In this document: positions 6,895 to 13,577 of the stretch, piece after piece
How positions within the stretch are numbered: position 1 is the stretch's first letter
How the letters are laid out: each line of letters opens with the position of its first letter
Made by a program: the position numbers and the translations under genes
DNA from: JACNLN01 sp964626495
GTDB taxonomy: Bacteria; Fidelibacterota; Marinisomatia; Marinisomatales; CAZVFT01
Direction of reading: 5' to 3'
NCBI GenBank assembly: GCA_964626495.1
Contig: CAZVFT010000058.1
Location: forward strand, 1 to 16,151
DNA: 16,151 nucleotides
The notes under the pieces: model-generated
The model's input: the letters and a program-made list of their open reading frames with translations, nothing else
What the model was told of the DNA's origin: nothing
Database searches by the model: none

Positions 6895-8965
6895 ATGAAG
6901 ATACAGAAGATCAACTTAGTAATAACGACATTGGTATTCGTCTTTAGGAACTACTTTCTTAACTGGTAGTGAACCAAGTAAATACGAGGGCGAAGCCTAC
7001 CTTGAAACCGTGAACCCAATTACAAGTTGGAATGTGAGGAACGGAATCGTGGTTACCGGATTAAGTTCGTTTGATCAACTTGCTCAACAATACAGTATCT
7101 CAAATCTACGGGAAGTGGACATCTCCTGCCAGATAAGCCGCAATTTCTACCACATCACCTTTGATCAGGTTTATACTGTACAAGAAGTCTGTGATTCCTT
7201 TGAACAAGAAACGGAAGTAGTACAAGCCTGGCCAGTGATGATTCCCGAATGGTATATCACACCTGATGACCCAAGCTATGGAAATCAATGGGGATTGGTG
7301 CAGATAGATGCAGAATCTGCTTGGGATTATGAATCCGGGAATTCGTCTATTATCATTGGAATATTAGATACAGGTGCAGAAGTAGAATATGATGCTAACC
7401 CAACAGTTCCGATTCACCCTGATTTAGAGAACAATTTGTGGAATAACAATGGGCTGTATGGCATAGACCTGATTGATCCGGGCGAATCACCGGATGACGG
7501 ATTTGGTCACGGAACTCATGTGAGTGGCATAGCAGGCGCAGTTACCAATAATACGACAGGTGTTGCCGGCATGGCTGGCGGTGGGTTTGGGAGTGATGAT
7601 GGCGCAACATTGTTTATTGTTAGAAATGGTGATAATTGGGGTTATAGTAACGAAGAATACTTGGCTGAATCAATATGCCAGGCTCTCAATCCAGATGGGG
7701 ATTGGAATACCGATGATTGGGTAGACGTTATCAACATGAGTTGGGGTGCAAGGCGCTCTCCCTTTGACCCGCCACCTACTTGGCAGCAGGCTTTTCCTCT
7801 CTTTAAGGTTGCAGTTGATGAGGCATCATATCGGAACGTGGTCATGATCGCAGCGGCCGGTAATCACGGTATCGACTTTACAAGTTACATCGGTGGTGAC
7901 AGATGTTATTGGCCATATCCAGCCGGGTATGACGAGGTAATCGCTGTTGCTGCTACTGGTAATGATGATGATCAAACAATCTATTCTAACGAAGGAATAT
8001 TCATCGACGTTGCCGCCCCAGGTGGTTCAGGATATCCATTTGATAGTGACGATATTCTTTCCACTACACCGCGAGATCCTTTTCGCCTGCATTACCATTA
8101 CGGCGTCGGTCTTGAGTATGGATGTCTTGCGGGAACCTCAATGGCAGCACCCTATGTCACTGGTCTTGCTGGGTTGATTCTATCAAGATTCCCCAGTTTT
8201 AGTCCTAATCAAGTTCGTGACTTACTAAAGCAATCTGCTGAGAAGTTGGGTACCAACCCATATGATGGAAATGGTTGGAATAAATATTTAGGTTACGGTA
8301 GAATCAATGCTGGGTATTCCATCGCCCCACCCTCTATACCGCTGAATTTTACTGTAACCGGAAATGTCGGAGACCACCCGACTTGTTCCTGGTCTCCAAA
8401 TGCTGAACCGGATATAGCAGGTTACAAACTTTACAAAAATGAAGCTGGTACCGGCTGGGCGTTATTTCGGACATTAGATAAGAATATGACTTCATATACT
8501 GACAATAGTGTAATTATTGGTTCAGGAGGTAAATTTTCTGACAATGTGTGTTATAAAGTCTCAGCATATGATATTACGGATCAGGAATCTCCCCAGACCT
8601 GGCAACGCTGTAAACCTCTTGGTGGTTTGAGTAAGGAACTGGTTGATTTTGAATTGGAATTAATTCCCAATATATATGCTATTGATCCAACCTATCCAAA
8701 TCCATTCAACCCAACCACTAAAATCAATTATCAATTACCAACTGAAAGTAATGTATTGTTGTCAGTCTATAGCCTTCAGGGTCATCTTGTAAGGTCGCTA
8801 ATTTCATCTAAGCAGGATGCAGGATATTACACAACCGTTTGGAATGGATTGAATAATGCTGGAGAATCAGTTTCTTCGGGTATGTACTTAATATTGATCA
8901 ATGCATTCTCAATAGAAGACAATTCAACATTCACAGCCAGTCAGAAGGTTGTATTAATAAGGTAG
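6895..8965 (+). CDS. Subtilisin-family (S8) serine peptidase with T9SS sorting domain; signal peptide frameshifted
   Basis: This is a secreted peptidase. An excellent ribosome site AAAGGAGGT (6882-6890) precedes an ATG at 6895 that encodes MKIQKINLVITTLVFV, a classic signal-peptide start. That frame then runs into a TAG at 6967. The peptidase body is in the next frame: dropping one T of the TTT at 6943-6945 joins FV to LGTTFLTGSEPSKYEGEAY and on, giving 689 residues. The body alone is open from a GTG at 7010 (651 residues) with no ribosome site. Numbered from that GTG: catalytic D120 (GILDTG), H167 (GHGTHVSG), oxyanion N285 (AAAGNHG) and S377 (AGTSMAAP). A fibronectin-III-like segment lies around 441-540, and a T9SS type A domain with TYPNPFNPTT follows near 566-651. 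The peptidase itself looks functional, but as written it would lack an export signal. Cause: mutation, sequencing error or recoding. Confidence 0.9.
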
Positions 8966-8984
8966 TAATCACAATATCATACGG

Positions 8985-9018
8985 TGGGGGTAGAGTGTAT
9001 CTAAATGCTTTACCCCCA
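8985..9018 (+). terminator. Strong hairpin after the S8 peptidase gene
   Basis: TGGGGGTA (8985-8992) pairs perfectly with TACCCCCA (9011-9018). The stem can extend inward by six more pairs, three of them G-U, closing a loop of about six bases. No U-run follows, so this may be a stabilising 3' end or a weak terminator. A second small hairpin, ACATCC/GGATGT, lies immediately downstream. Confidence 0.45.
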
Positions 9019-9191
9019 ACATCCACTGCACAGGATGTGGAATGCGTATAACATAAATTTGTAAGTTCAGAGAGTAAGATAATTTTAAAATTGAGTAGAG
9101 AAAGTTTATTGGTTGGAATTTCCACGCCAGTGAGTTCATCTATTATGCGGGCACTTTGTGATTAAATAAGAATTATGATATATTTAATAGA

Positions 9192-9376
9192 GTGAAAGTT
9201 CGTGAGATTACAAAATTGATTATAAAAGATGGTTGATTTTTGGTTAGGACACGCGGAAGTCATCATTAATACAAGCACCTGAATAAAAAAGGGCTTGTAA
9301 CTATTTCTGGTAAACCTAATGACGGACTTGTACCGGCACATTAAACAGTATTTTAAAACAAGCGAGGTTAAAATAA
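9192..9376 (+). pseudogene. hicA: Decayed HicA toxin (mRNA interferase) gene
   Basis: HicA toxins are about 60-residue dsRNA-binding-fold ribonucleases that cleave mRNA and are neutralised by HicB. Reading from a GTG at 9192 gives VKVREITKLIIKDG, then TGA where the family has Trp (9234-9236), FLVRTRGSHH, then TAA where Gln is expected (9267-9269), and YKHLNKKGLVTISGKPNDG up to ccg at 9333-9335. One base is then missing: two bases (GC) stand where the glycine codon of PGTL should be. The frame resumes as TLNSILKQARLK and ends in TAA, which overlaps the hicB ATG by one base. Two nonsense changes, a Pro-to-Leu change in KHP and a one-base deletion make the toxin inactive. The intact arrangement would give about 61 residues, normal for HicA. 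Confidence 0.9.
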
Positions 9377-9588
9377 TGAACTATTTAATCGTAATTGAAG
9401 AAACCACAACAGGGTTTTCGGCATTTTCTCCGGATATTCCTGGTTGTGTATCTACTGGGAAAACAAAAAACGAAGTTGAAAAGAATATGCATGAAGCAAT
9501 TAAATTTCACCTTGAAGGATTACGGGAAGAAGGTTATGAAATCCCAGAATCACACAGCTATGCAACCAATGTAAAAGTGCCCGCTTAA
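9376..9588 (+). CDS. hicB: HicB-family antitoxin, intact beside a dead hicA
   Basis: The 70-residue protein begins MNYLIVIEETTTGFSAFSPD and continues PGCVSTGKTKNEVEKNMHEA, the partially degraded RNase-H-like fold of HicB antitoxins (the YxVxI-E...G.a.spDlPGc signature and the helix with heavy E/K charge). It ends TNVKVPA without an extra DNA-binding domain, so it is a short HicB form. I chose the ATG at 9376 because GAGGT (9364-9368) lies seven bases upstream and because it overlaps the hicA stop as ATAATG, the usual hicAB coupling. The longer frame from 9319 only reads through hicA remains. With its toxin dead the antitoxin is an orphan. It may survive by chance, or because it neutralises a related HicA elsewhere. 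Confidence 0.92.
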   Translation: MNYLIVIEETTTGFSAFSPDIPGCVSTGKTKNEVEKNMHEAIKFHLEGLREEGYEIPESHSYATNVKVPA

Positions 9589-9727
9589 CCCCAGCACATT
9601 TAGGTTTAATTCAAGAGTTTTTTAATTTTTATTAAATCATTCTTTGTTTCTGTCTTAGTGTTTCAAACAAGCCCCGAAGAATAATAGCTCATTCAACGTG
9701 ACAGGTGATATTACCATTTGGGTTGTT

Positions 9728-9757
9728 CTGTCAGCTGACTGACAGGTTATTTTTTTT
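9728..9757 (+). terminator. Rho-independent terminator after hicB
   Basis: A perfect 7-bp stem CTGTCAG (9728-9734) / CTGACAG (9739-9745) with a four-base CTGA loop is followed by GTTA and eight Ts. This is a textbook intrinsic terminator for the hicAB transcript. Confidence 0.85.
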
Positions 9758-9773
9758 GCAGTTTTTTTTGCAG
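9750..9773 (+). repeat. Two exact tandem copies of TTTTTTTTGCAG
   Basis: The 12-mer occupies 9750-9761 and 9762-9773 with no mismatch. The first copy supplies the U-tract of the hicB terminator, so the second acts as a back-up T-tract without its own stem. It probably arose by slippage duplication. It sits just upstream of the promoter candidate for the next gene. Confidence 0.8.
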
Positions 9774-9779
9774 TTCCTC

Positions 9780-9807
9780 TTGACATTTTCCTGAGGAAAT
9801 TGTTAAT
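9780..9807 (+). promoter_or_regulatory. Candidate promoter very close to the YhaM-like start
   Basis: TTGACA (9780-9785) is followed after 16 bases by GTTAAT (9802-9807), four of six matches to TATAAT. Transcription would start about base 9814-9816, only a few bases before the ATG at 9818, implying a nearly leaderless mRNA. That fits the absence of a ribosome site before this ATG. Confidence 0.35.
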
Positions 9808-9817
9808 TCACTTCATC

Positions 9818-10777
9818 ATGAAGAAGATAATACCTATAGATAAATTCAAAGTGAACATGGATATACAAGGATTTTACCTTTGTAAGGTAAAACAACTGCG
9901 GACAACTCGAGCCGGAGAGCTCTATCTCGATTTAATACTTCAGGATAAGACAGGTGAGGTTGCAGCTAAAGTGTGGGATCGGGCGGAAGAATTTTCCAGC
10001 AAGTTTAAAAAAGGTGATCCCTTGGTAGTACGAGGGCGGGTGGAATCTTATCAGGATAAACTTCAGGTTGTTATTGGTCGCCTTAACAAGGTTACCCCCG
10101 CAAAATACAGTAGATATGGCTTTAAAGAAGAGGAATTAGTACCCACTTCCCCAAATGATCCAGCAAAAATGTGGGCTGATATTGGTAACATCATCAAAAA
10201 TATAAAAAATCCATATTTAAAACAGCTGATATCAGATCTCTATCGGGGAAATAAGAAAATGTTGATGACCCTGCCCGCTTCTATATCCAGACATTATCCC
10301 TACCGTTCGGGATATCTGGAGCATATTCTCTCTCTGGCAAAAGTGGGAATCACACTGGCTAAGCATTACAATGCTGATGTTGACCTGTTGCTGGCAGGGA
10401 TATTTCTACATGCCATAGGAAAGGCAAAAGAGCTATCTGATTCTCTCATTCCATCATTTACTGATGAGGGAAATTTCCTTGGACATACTTACCTTAGTCG
10501 CGATATGGTACGGGAAGCTGCAAGAAAGATTGAAAATTTTCCTAACGATCTGTTAACAAAAGTTGAACATCTAATTGCTACTCACGAAGGTATCTATGAT
10601 AGAAGATACTCATCAAAACCGAAGCTCAAAGAGGCTTTGTTACTCCAGCATATAGATTATCTGGACACCAGAGTGAATTTATTTGAGCAGATCATCAATG
10701 AAGATGTGGAAGAGGGAGATTGGACCAGTCTCCGAAACTACTTTAGTGTGCCTCTTTTTAAAGGTAAAAAGAAGTAA
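9818..10777 (+). CDS. YhaM-like OB-fold and HD-domain protein (3'-5' exoribonuclease family) with altered HD motif
   Basis: The 319 residues match the layout of B. subtilis YhaM, a 3'-5' exonuclease of about 314 residues: an N-terminal OB fold (about 10-95, with LQDKTGEVAAKVWD and KGDPLVVRGRVESYQDKLQ) for nucleic acid binding, a linker, and an HD-type phosphohydrolase domain (about 130-310). Visible HD-domain positions are H169 (YLEH), H223 (LGH), the HLIATHEG segment (251-258) and D280/D283 (HIDYLD). The defining HD pair in FLHDIGK reads FLHAIGK here: H198-A199, codon GCC at 10412-10414, one base from GAC. Loss of this metal-binding Asp normally destroys HD phosphohydrolase activity, so the protein may be catalytically impaired or only bind RNA. 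I chose the ATG at 9818 over a TTG at 9800 because the latter sits directly on GAGGAAA. The ECF S gene follows 40 bp later. Confidence 0.85.
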   Translation: MKKIIPIDKFKVNMDIQGFYLCKVKQLRTTRAGELYLDLILQDKTGEVAAKVWDRAEEFSSKFKKGDPLVVRGRVESYQDKLQVVIGRLNKVTPAKYSRYGFKEEELVPTSPNDPAKMWADIGNIIKNIKNPYLKQLISDLYRGNKKMLMTLPASISRHYPYRSGYLEHILSLAKVGITLAKHYNADVDLLLAGIFLHAIGKAKELSDSLIPSFTDEGNFLGHTYLSRDMVREAARKIENFPNDLLTKVEHLIATHEGIYDRRYSSKPKLKEALLLQHIDYLDTRVNLFEQIINEDVEEGDWTSLRNYFSVPLFKGKKK

Positions 10778-10817
10778 TCATCCTTAGTCCATTTCAAGCC
10801 ATTCGGTAAATATTTTT

Positions 10818-11372
10818 ATGGACAACTCTGAAAGACTTACCACTCGTGGGACATCTACAACAAATTTGGCAAAAGCTGCGATGTTCACAGCGTTAGCTGT
10901 GGGATCAGGATATGCCCTGATTCTTGTTCCAAATATAGAACTAATCACTGCTATCGTTTTTATCTCCGGAGTGTACCTGGGAGTCAGCTGGGGAATCATT
11001 GTGGGAATTCTAGCAGAGTTTGTTTTCAGTACTTTGAACCCGATGGGCTCAGGACTCATATTTTTACCTCTGCTGATTGCTCAGATTGTGTCTATGGCAA
11101 TAGTTGGACTTGCAGGTGGTTTACTGCAGTATGTCTTAAAAATTCGCAACTGGACTATGACGAAAATGATATTTCTTGGGGCAATTGGAGCTGTCCTGAC
11201 GTTTGTATACGATTCTTTGACTACTTTGAGTTATCCCGTAGCTGCGGGGTTTGAATGGAAACAGACGATGGTACTTTATCTATCTGGCATCGGATTTACA
11301 CTGTTGCACCAGATCTCAAACGCCGTCATTTTTTTTATGGTTCTGCCGCGTCTGTTTTCAAGAATTGATTAG
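10818..11372 (+). CDS. ECF transporter S component (substrate-specific membrane subunit)
   Basis: The 184-residue membrane protein has about six hydrophobic segments and the S-component pattern: a first helix LAKAAMFTALAVGSGYALIL, the PNIELITAIVFISGVYLG segment, then the glycine-rich VSWGIIVGILAEFVFSTLNP block and an LHQISNAVIFF final helix. S components bind a vitamin or similar micronutrient and work with the energising module (two ATPases and a T protein). None of those is encoded in this window, so the protein probably belongs to a group II system with a shared module elsewhere. The substrate cannot be read from the sequence. A cobalamin receptor gene lies 2.2 kb away, but that is weak evidence. 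The gene is probably co-transcribed with the YhaM-like gene. Confidence 0.75.
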   Translation: MDNSERLTTRGTSTTNLAKAAMFTALAVGSGYALILVPNIELITAIVFISGVYLGVSWGIIVGILAEFVFSTLNPMGSGLIFLPLLIAQIVSMAIVGLAGGLLQYVLKIRNWTMTKMIFLGAIGAVLTFVYDSLTTLSYPVAAGFEWKQTMVLYLSGIGFTLLHQISNAVIFFMVLPRLFSRID

Positions 11373-11704
11373 GAACACAAATTAACCTATATTATTCATC
11401 AGAAAGATAATATTTGTCTCAAACACAGAAATAAGCGAGTATAGAAAAATCGTGCTGGTAAGTAATTATTTAAAACGTTACGTAAATATTCAGACCACCC
11501 CTACACCCCTCCTTACCAAGGAGGGGAAACAGCCCTGTCCGGCCTTCGACGGGATATGTCCGTCTCTCGACGGAAAGGGCCAGCAGGCGAACTTGTTGGG
11601 CGTAGCCCTGGCCGTAGCCTACGGCTCAGCCCGTTGGGCGTTAGGCCCAGAGGGGGAGACCCTACGGCGAGCCCTAATGAATTAATGAGATTATAAGAGA
11701 CTAT
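11373..11704. repeat. Intergenic region holding a GC-rich palindromic repeat (about 11500-11686)
   Basis: The first 120 bp are AT-rich and hold nothing I recognise. From about 11500 to 11686 the composition jumps to clearly GC-rich DNA packed with inverted repeats: CCCCTCCTT/AAGGAGGGG (arms 11506-11514 and 11518-11526, loop ACC), overlapping GACGG/CCGTC/GACGG arms (11548-11573) that can fold two ways, GCCGTAG-C-CTACGGC (11611-11625) and GCCC-GTT-GGGC (11629-11639). The composition and structure fit a dispersed intergenic repeat element (REP-like or MITE-like), not a gene. The open frame across it (11452-11685) has no family match. The SD-like purines AAGAGA just before 11705 serve the next gene. 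Confidence 0.7.
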
Positions 11705-13390
11705 ATGAAGTTTTTGTTTACTATCCTCCCTATTTTGATATCATTCACCTTTTCTCAAGTATCTGAGAGCAAAGGTTACCTTCCCTTTGACTGGAGTGGA
11801 CAGAACGGGATTTATCATCAGTATGGTTTCCTGGGCTGGTGGGAAGATACCTACGACAATCCACTTACTTTTGATGGTACCTTCTCCAACTGGATGCTAA
11901 GATACGAATTTCCATTTGTGAATAATTCAGAGAGAAGTGAGAAAGAGTCAGGAATTGAAAGTTCCATCTGGTATCGTAAAGGAGATTATTTTCTGGATGA
12001 GTTTGCGTTTGATGTAAATTTCCACAATACCGGTGGAAAAAACTATAGCATTCAGGCAATGAAACGGAATTTTGAGGACCAGTATGGACTATTAGGTCCC
12101 GTTGAAAATTATGGTCGAACTGTTCAGCAGAATTACGAGATCCATATCAAACTTCCTCAAAAGGATGGTGCAGAATGGAATATCGGTTCAGCTTATCACA
12201 AAACAACAGACGCAATTCCTATTTTATCACTTCTTGTATGGGCAAAGGGATTCGCTCGACAGGATCGTATCATCGCAAATGGAGTGAGCTATAAAAAGGA
12301 AGGAGAATCCCTTCAAATTTTTCAAAACCTTTCTGCCTTTTCACAACGACTGAAATTGAGCAGTTACAGTGATAATCCGGGTTGGTCTGTAGACTTATTA
12401 TCGTACTGGTCTCAGAGTGGGTTTGAATATCATCTTGATGAGAGGAAGTCTTTGTTAGGTGATGCAAACATTAAATATTCAGCTCTCAGTTCGGATACTT
12501 TGGGATCTTCAGGCGGGCTAGAAGGTACGATTTCGTTTGGAATGAAACAATCGTCAGATAATTTGGGATGTCAGATTTCTTCAGGAATTGGGTTTATTCA
12601 GCCAAATGAGATTGGCTTCATCTATCACGTCTCAGGAGATTGGGTGACTCCACGGTTCACATTCTTTTTTGATATTGATCATACATTAAGTGCTACACCA
12701 CTACAGATGACGAACTTAAAGATGGGAGGATTTACTCCGGATGAATCTGCCATCAGTGAGAAGCAGACAGTGGCTAAATTTGGGATTCATAAACAATCTA
12801 ACCGCAGTATCTTGAAAGCAGAAATTTTCTATTCAAGAGTTGCTCCTCACTATTTCTATTCTGAATTTCCCGATTCAAATATCGTACTTACAAGGAAATC
12901 CTCTGATGCAATCCAGGGAATCACCTGGCAGGGAAAACTTAATTACTTCCGGAACTGGTGGCTGGAAACAAGTGGTATAAGTTTTTTATCAAATAAAATT
13001 GGGTGGGGAACTGGCGTTCAGCATCAGGGAACTGTCGCTCTCACATTTCAGGAATACCTGTTCCAGCACCATCTGAATGCAAGGATCAGGATTTGGTCAA
13101 ATTTTTGGATTGGACGGAACGGTTATAACTGGGACCCGGTGGTTTATGCGGGATATAACAGCTACAGAGATATGGATTTACAAAATGCTGCTGGCATCTT
13201 GAATGCGGAGTTCAAAGGGGTCATCTCCAACTTTGAAATTTCCTATACGATGATAAACGTCCTATATGCATTCAGAAACCTGCTGGAAAGTACGTTTGAA
13301 GATGAGCAATTGACTCTTTCCACCACGCCGTTGTTACCATCACCCGGGCGATTGTTTTATATTACTATTCAATGGAATTTTTTGGATTAG
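11705..13390 (+). CDS. Putative outer-membrane beta-barrel protein, function unknown
   Basis: I do not recognise the family. The 561 residues begin with a signal peptide (MKFLFTILPILISFTFS, cut near 17). The rest is rich in alternating aromatic and polar strands typical of outer-membrane barrels, such as FSNWMLRYEFPFV, WSVDLLSYWSQSGFEYHL and LNARIRIWSNFWIG, and it ends with LFYITIQWNFLD, an aromatic-terminated last strand like those recognised by the BAM machinery. No TonB plug and no carboxypeptidase-regulatory-like domain precede the barrel, which argues against a TonB-dependent receptor. It lies between the ECF S component and the cobalamin receptor (convergent with the latter), so a part in micronutrient uptake is possible but unproven. 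The 200 bp or so of repeat DNA upstream separates it from the ECF gene. Confidence 0.6.
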   Translation: MKFLFTILPILISFTFSQVSESKGYLPFDWSGQNGIYHQYGFLGWWEDTYDNPLTFDGTFSNWMLRYEFPFVNNSERSEKESGIESSIWYRKGDYFLDEFAFDVNFHNTGGKNYSIQAMKRNFEDQYGLLGPVENYGRTVQQNYEIHIKLPQKDGAEWNIGSAYHKTTDAIPILSLLVWAKGFARQDRIIANGVSYKKEGESLQIFQNLSAFSQRLKLSSYSDNPGWSVDLLSYWSQSGFEYHLDERKSLLGDANIKYSALSSDTLGSSGGLEGTISFGMKQSSDNLGCQISSGIGFIQPNEIGFIYHVSGDWVTPRFTFFFDIDHTLSATPLQMTNLKMGGFTPDESAISEKQTVAKFGIHKQSNRSILKAEIFYSRVAPHYFYSEFPDSNIVLTRKSSDAIQGITWQGKLNYFRNWWLETSGISFLSNKIGWGTGVQHQGTVALTFQEYLFQHHLNARIRIWSNFWIGRNGYNWDPVVYAGYNSYRDMDLQNAAGILNAEFKGVISNFEISYTMINVLYAFRNLLESTFEDEQLTLSTTPLLPSPGRLFYITIQWNFLD

Positions 13391-13431
13391 ATAGTGTTTG
13401 TCTATAAAGTCACGAGTCTTTGTTTCAATAG

Positions 13432-13534
13432 CCCAGTCCTTGAGGGCTGGGATTTAAAAGTGCCAAAGTACCAGAAGGGCATTCATGCCCTTATTATTTG
13501 GAATATTATGCGTTTACAACGCCGTGAACGGCGT
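13432..13534. repeat. Three different palindromes spaced 42-43 bp between convergent genes
   Basis: CCCAGTCCTTGAGGGCTGGG (13432-13451, one G-T pair), AAGGGCATTCATGCCCTT (13475-13492) and ACGCCGTGAACGGCGT (13519-13534) are near-perfect or perfect palindromes, each with a two-base centre. Their centres fall near 13441, 13483 and 13526. They lie in the 187-bp gap between two convergent genes and can fold as hairpins on either strand, so they may act as bidirectional terminators. Their sequences differ from each other, so this is not a simple tandem repeat. The style resembles hairpin clusters linked to REP-associated transposases, though no such gene is present here. Confidence 0.75.
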
Positions 13535-13577
13535 CAGAATGTTTGTAGTATCTATAACCTTAATATTCGGTGGGATT

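Noticed and set aside
9234..9236. TGA in hicA read as tryptophan under an alternative code
   Set aside because: TGA acts as a normal stop here (for example at the end of the FeoB-associated gene), and hicA also has a TAA and a deletion.
9319..9375. Longer HicB start at 9319
   Set aside because: The extra 19 residues are out-of-frame hicA remains. The ATG at 9376 has the ribosome site and the family N-terminus.
11452..11685. Open frame of 77 codons across the GC-rich repeat
   Set aside because: It follows the palindromic repeat exactly, has no ribosome site and no family resemblance, and its amino-acid make-up reflects the repeat.
13432..13534. CRISPR array, because of the even spacing
   Set aside because: The three units differ in sequence. 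There are no identical repeats, no spacers and no cas genes.
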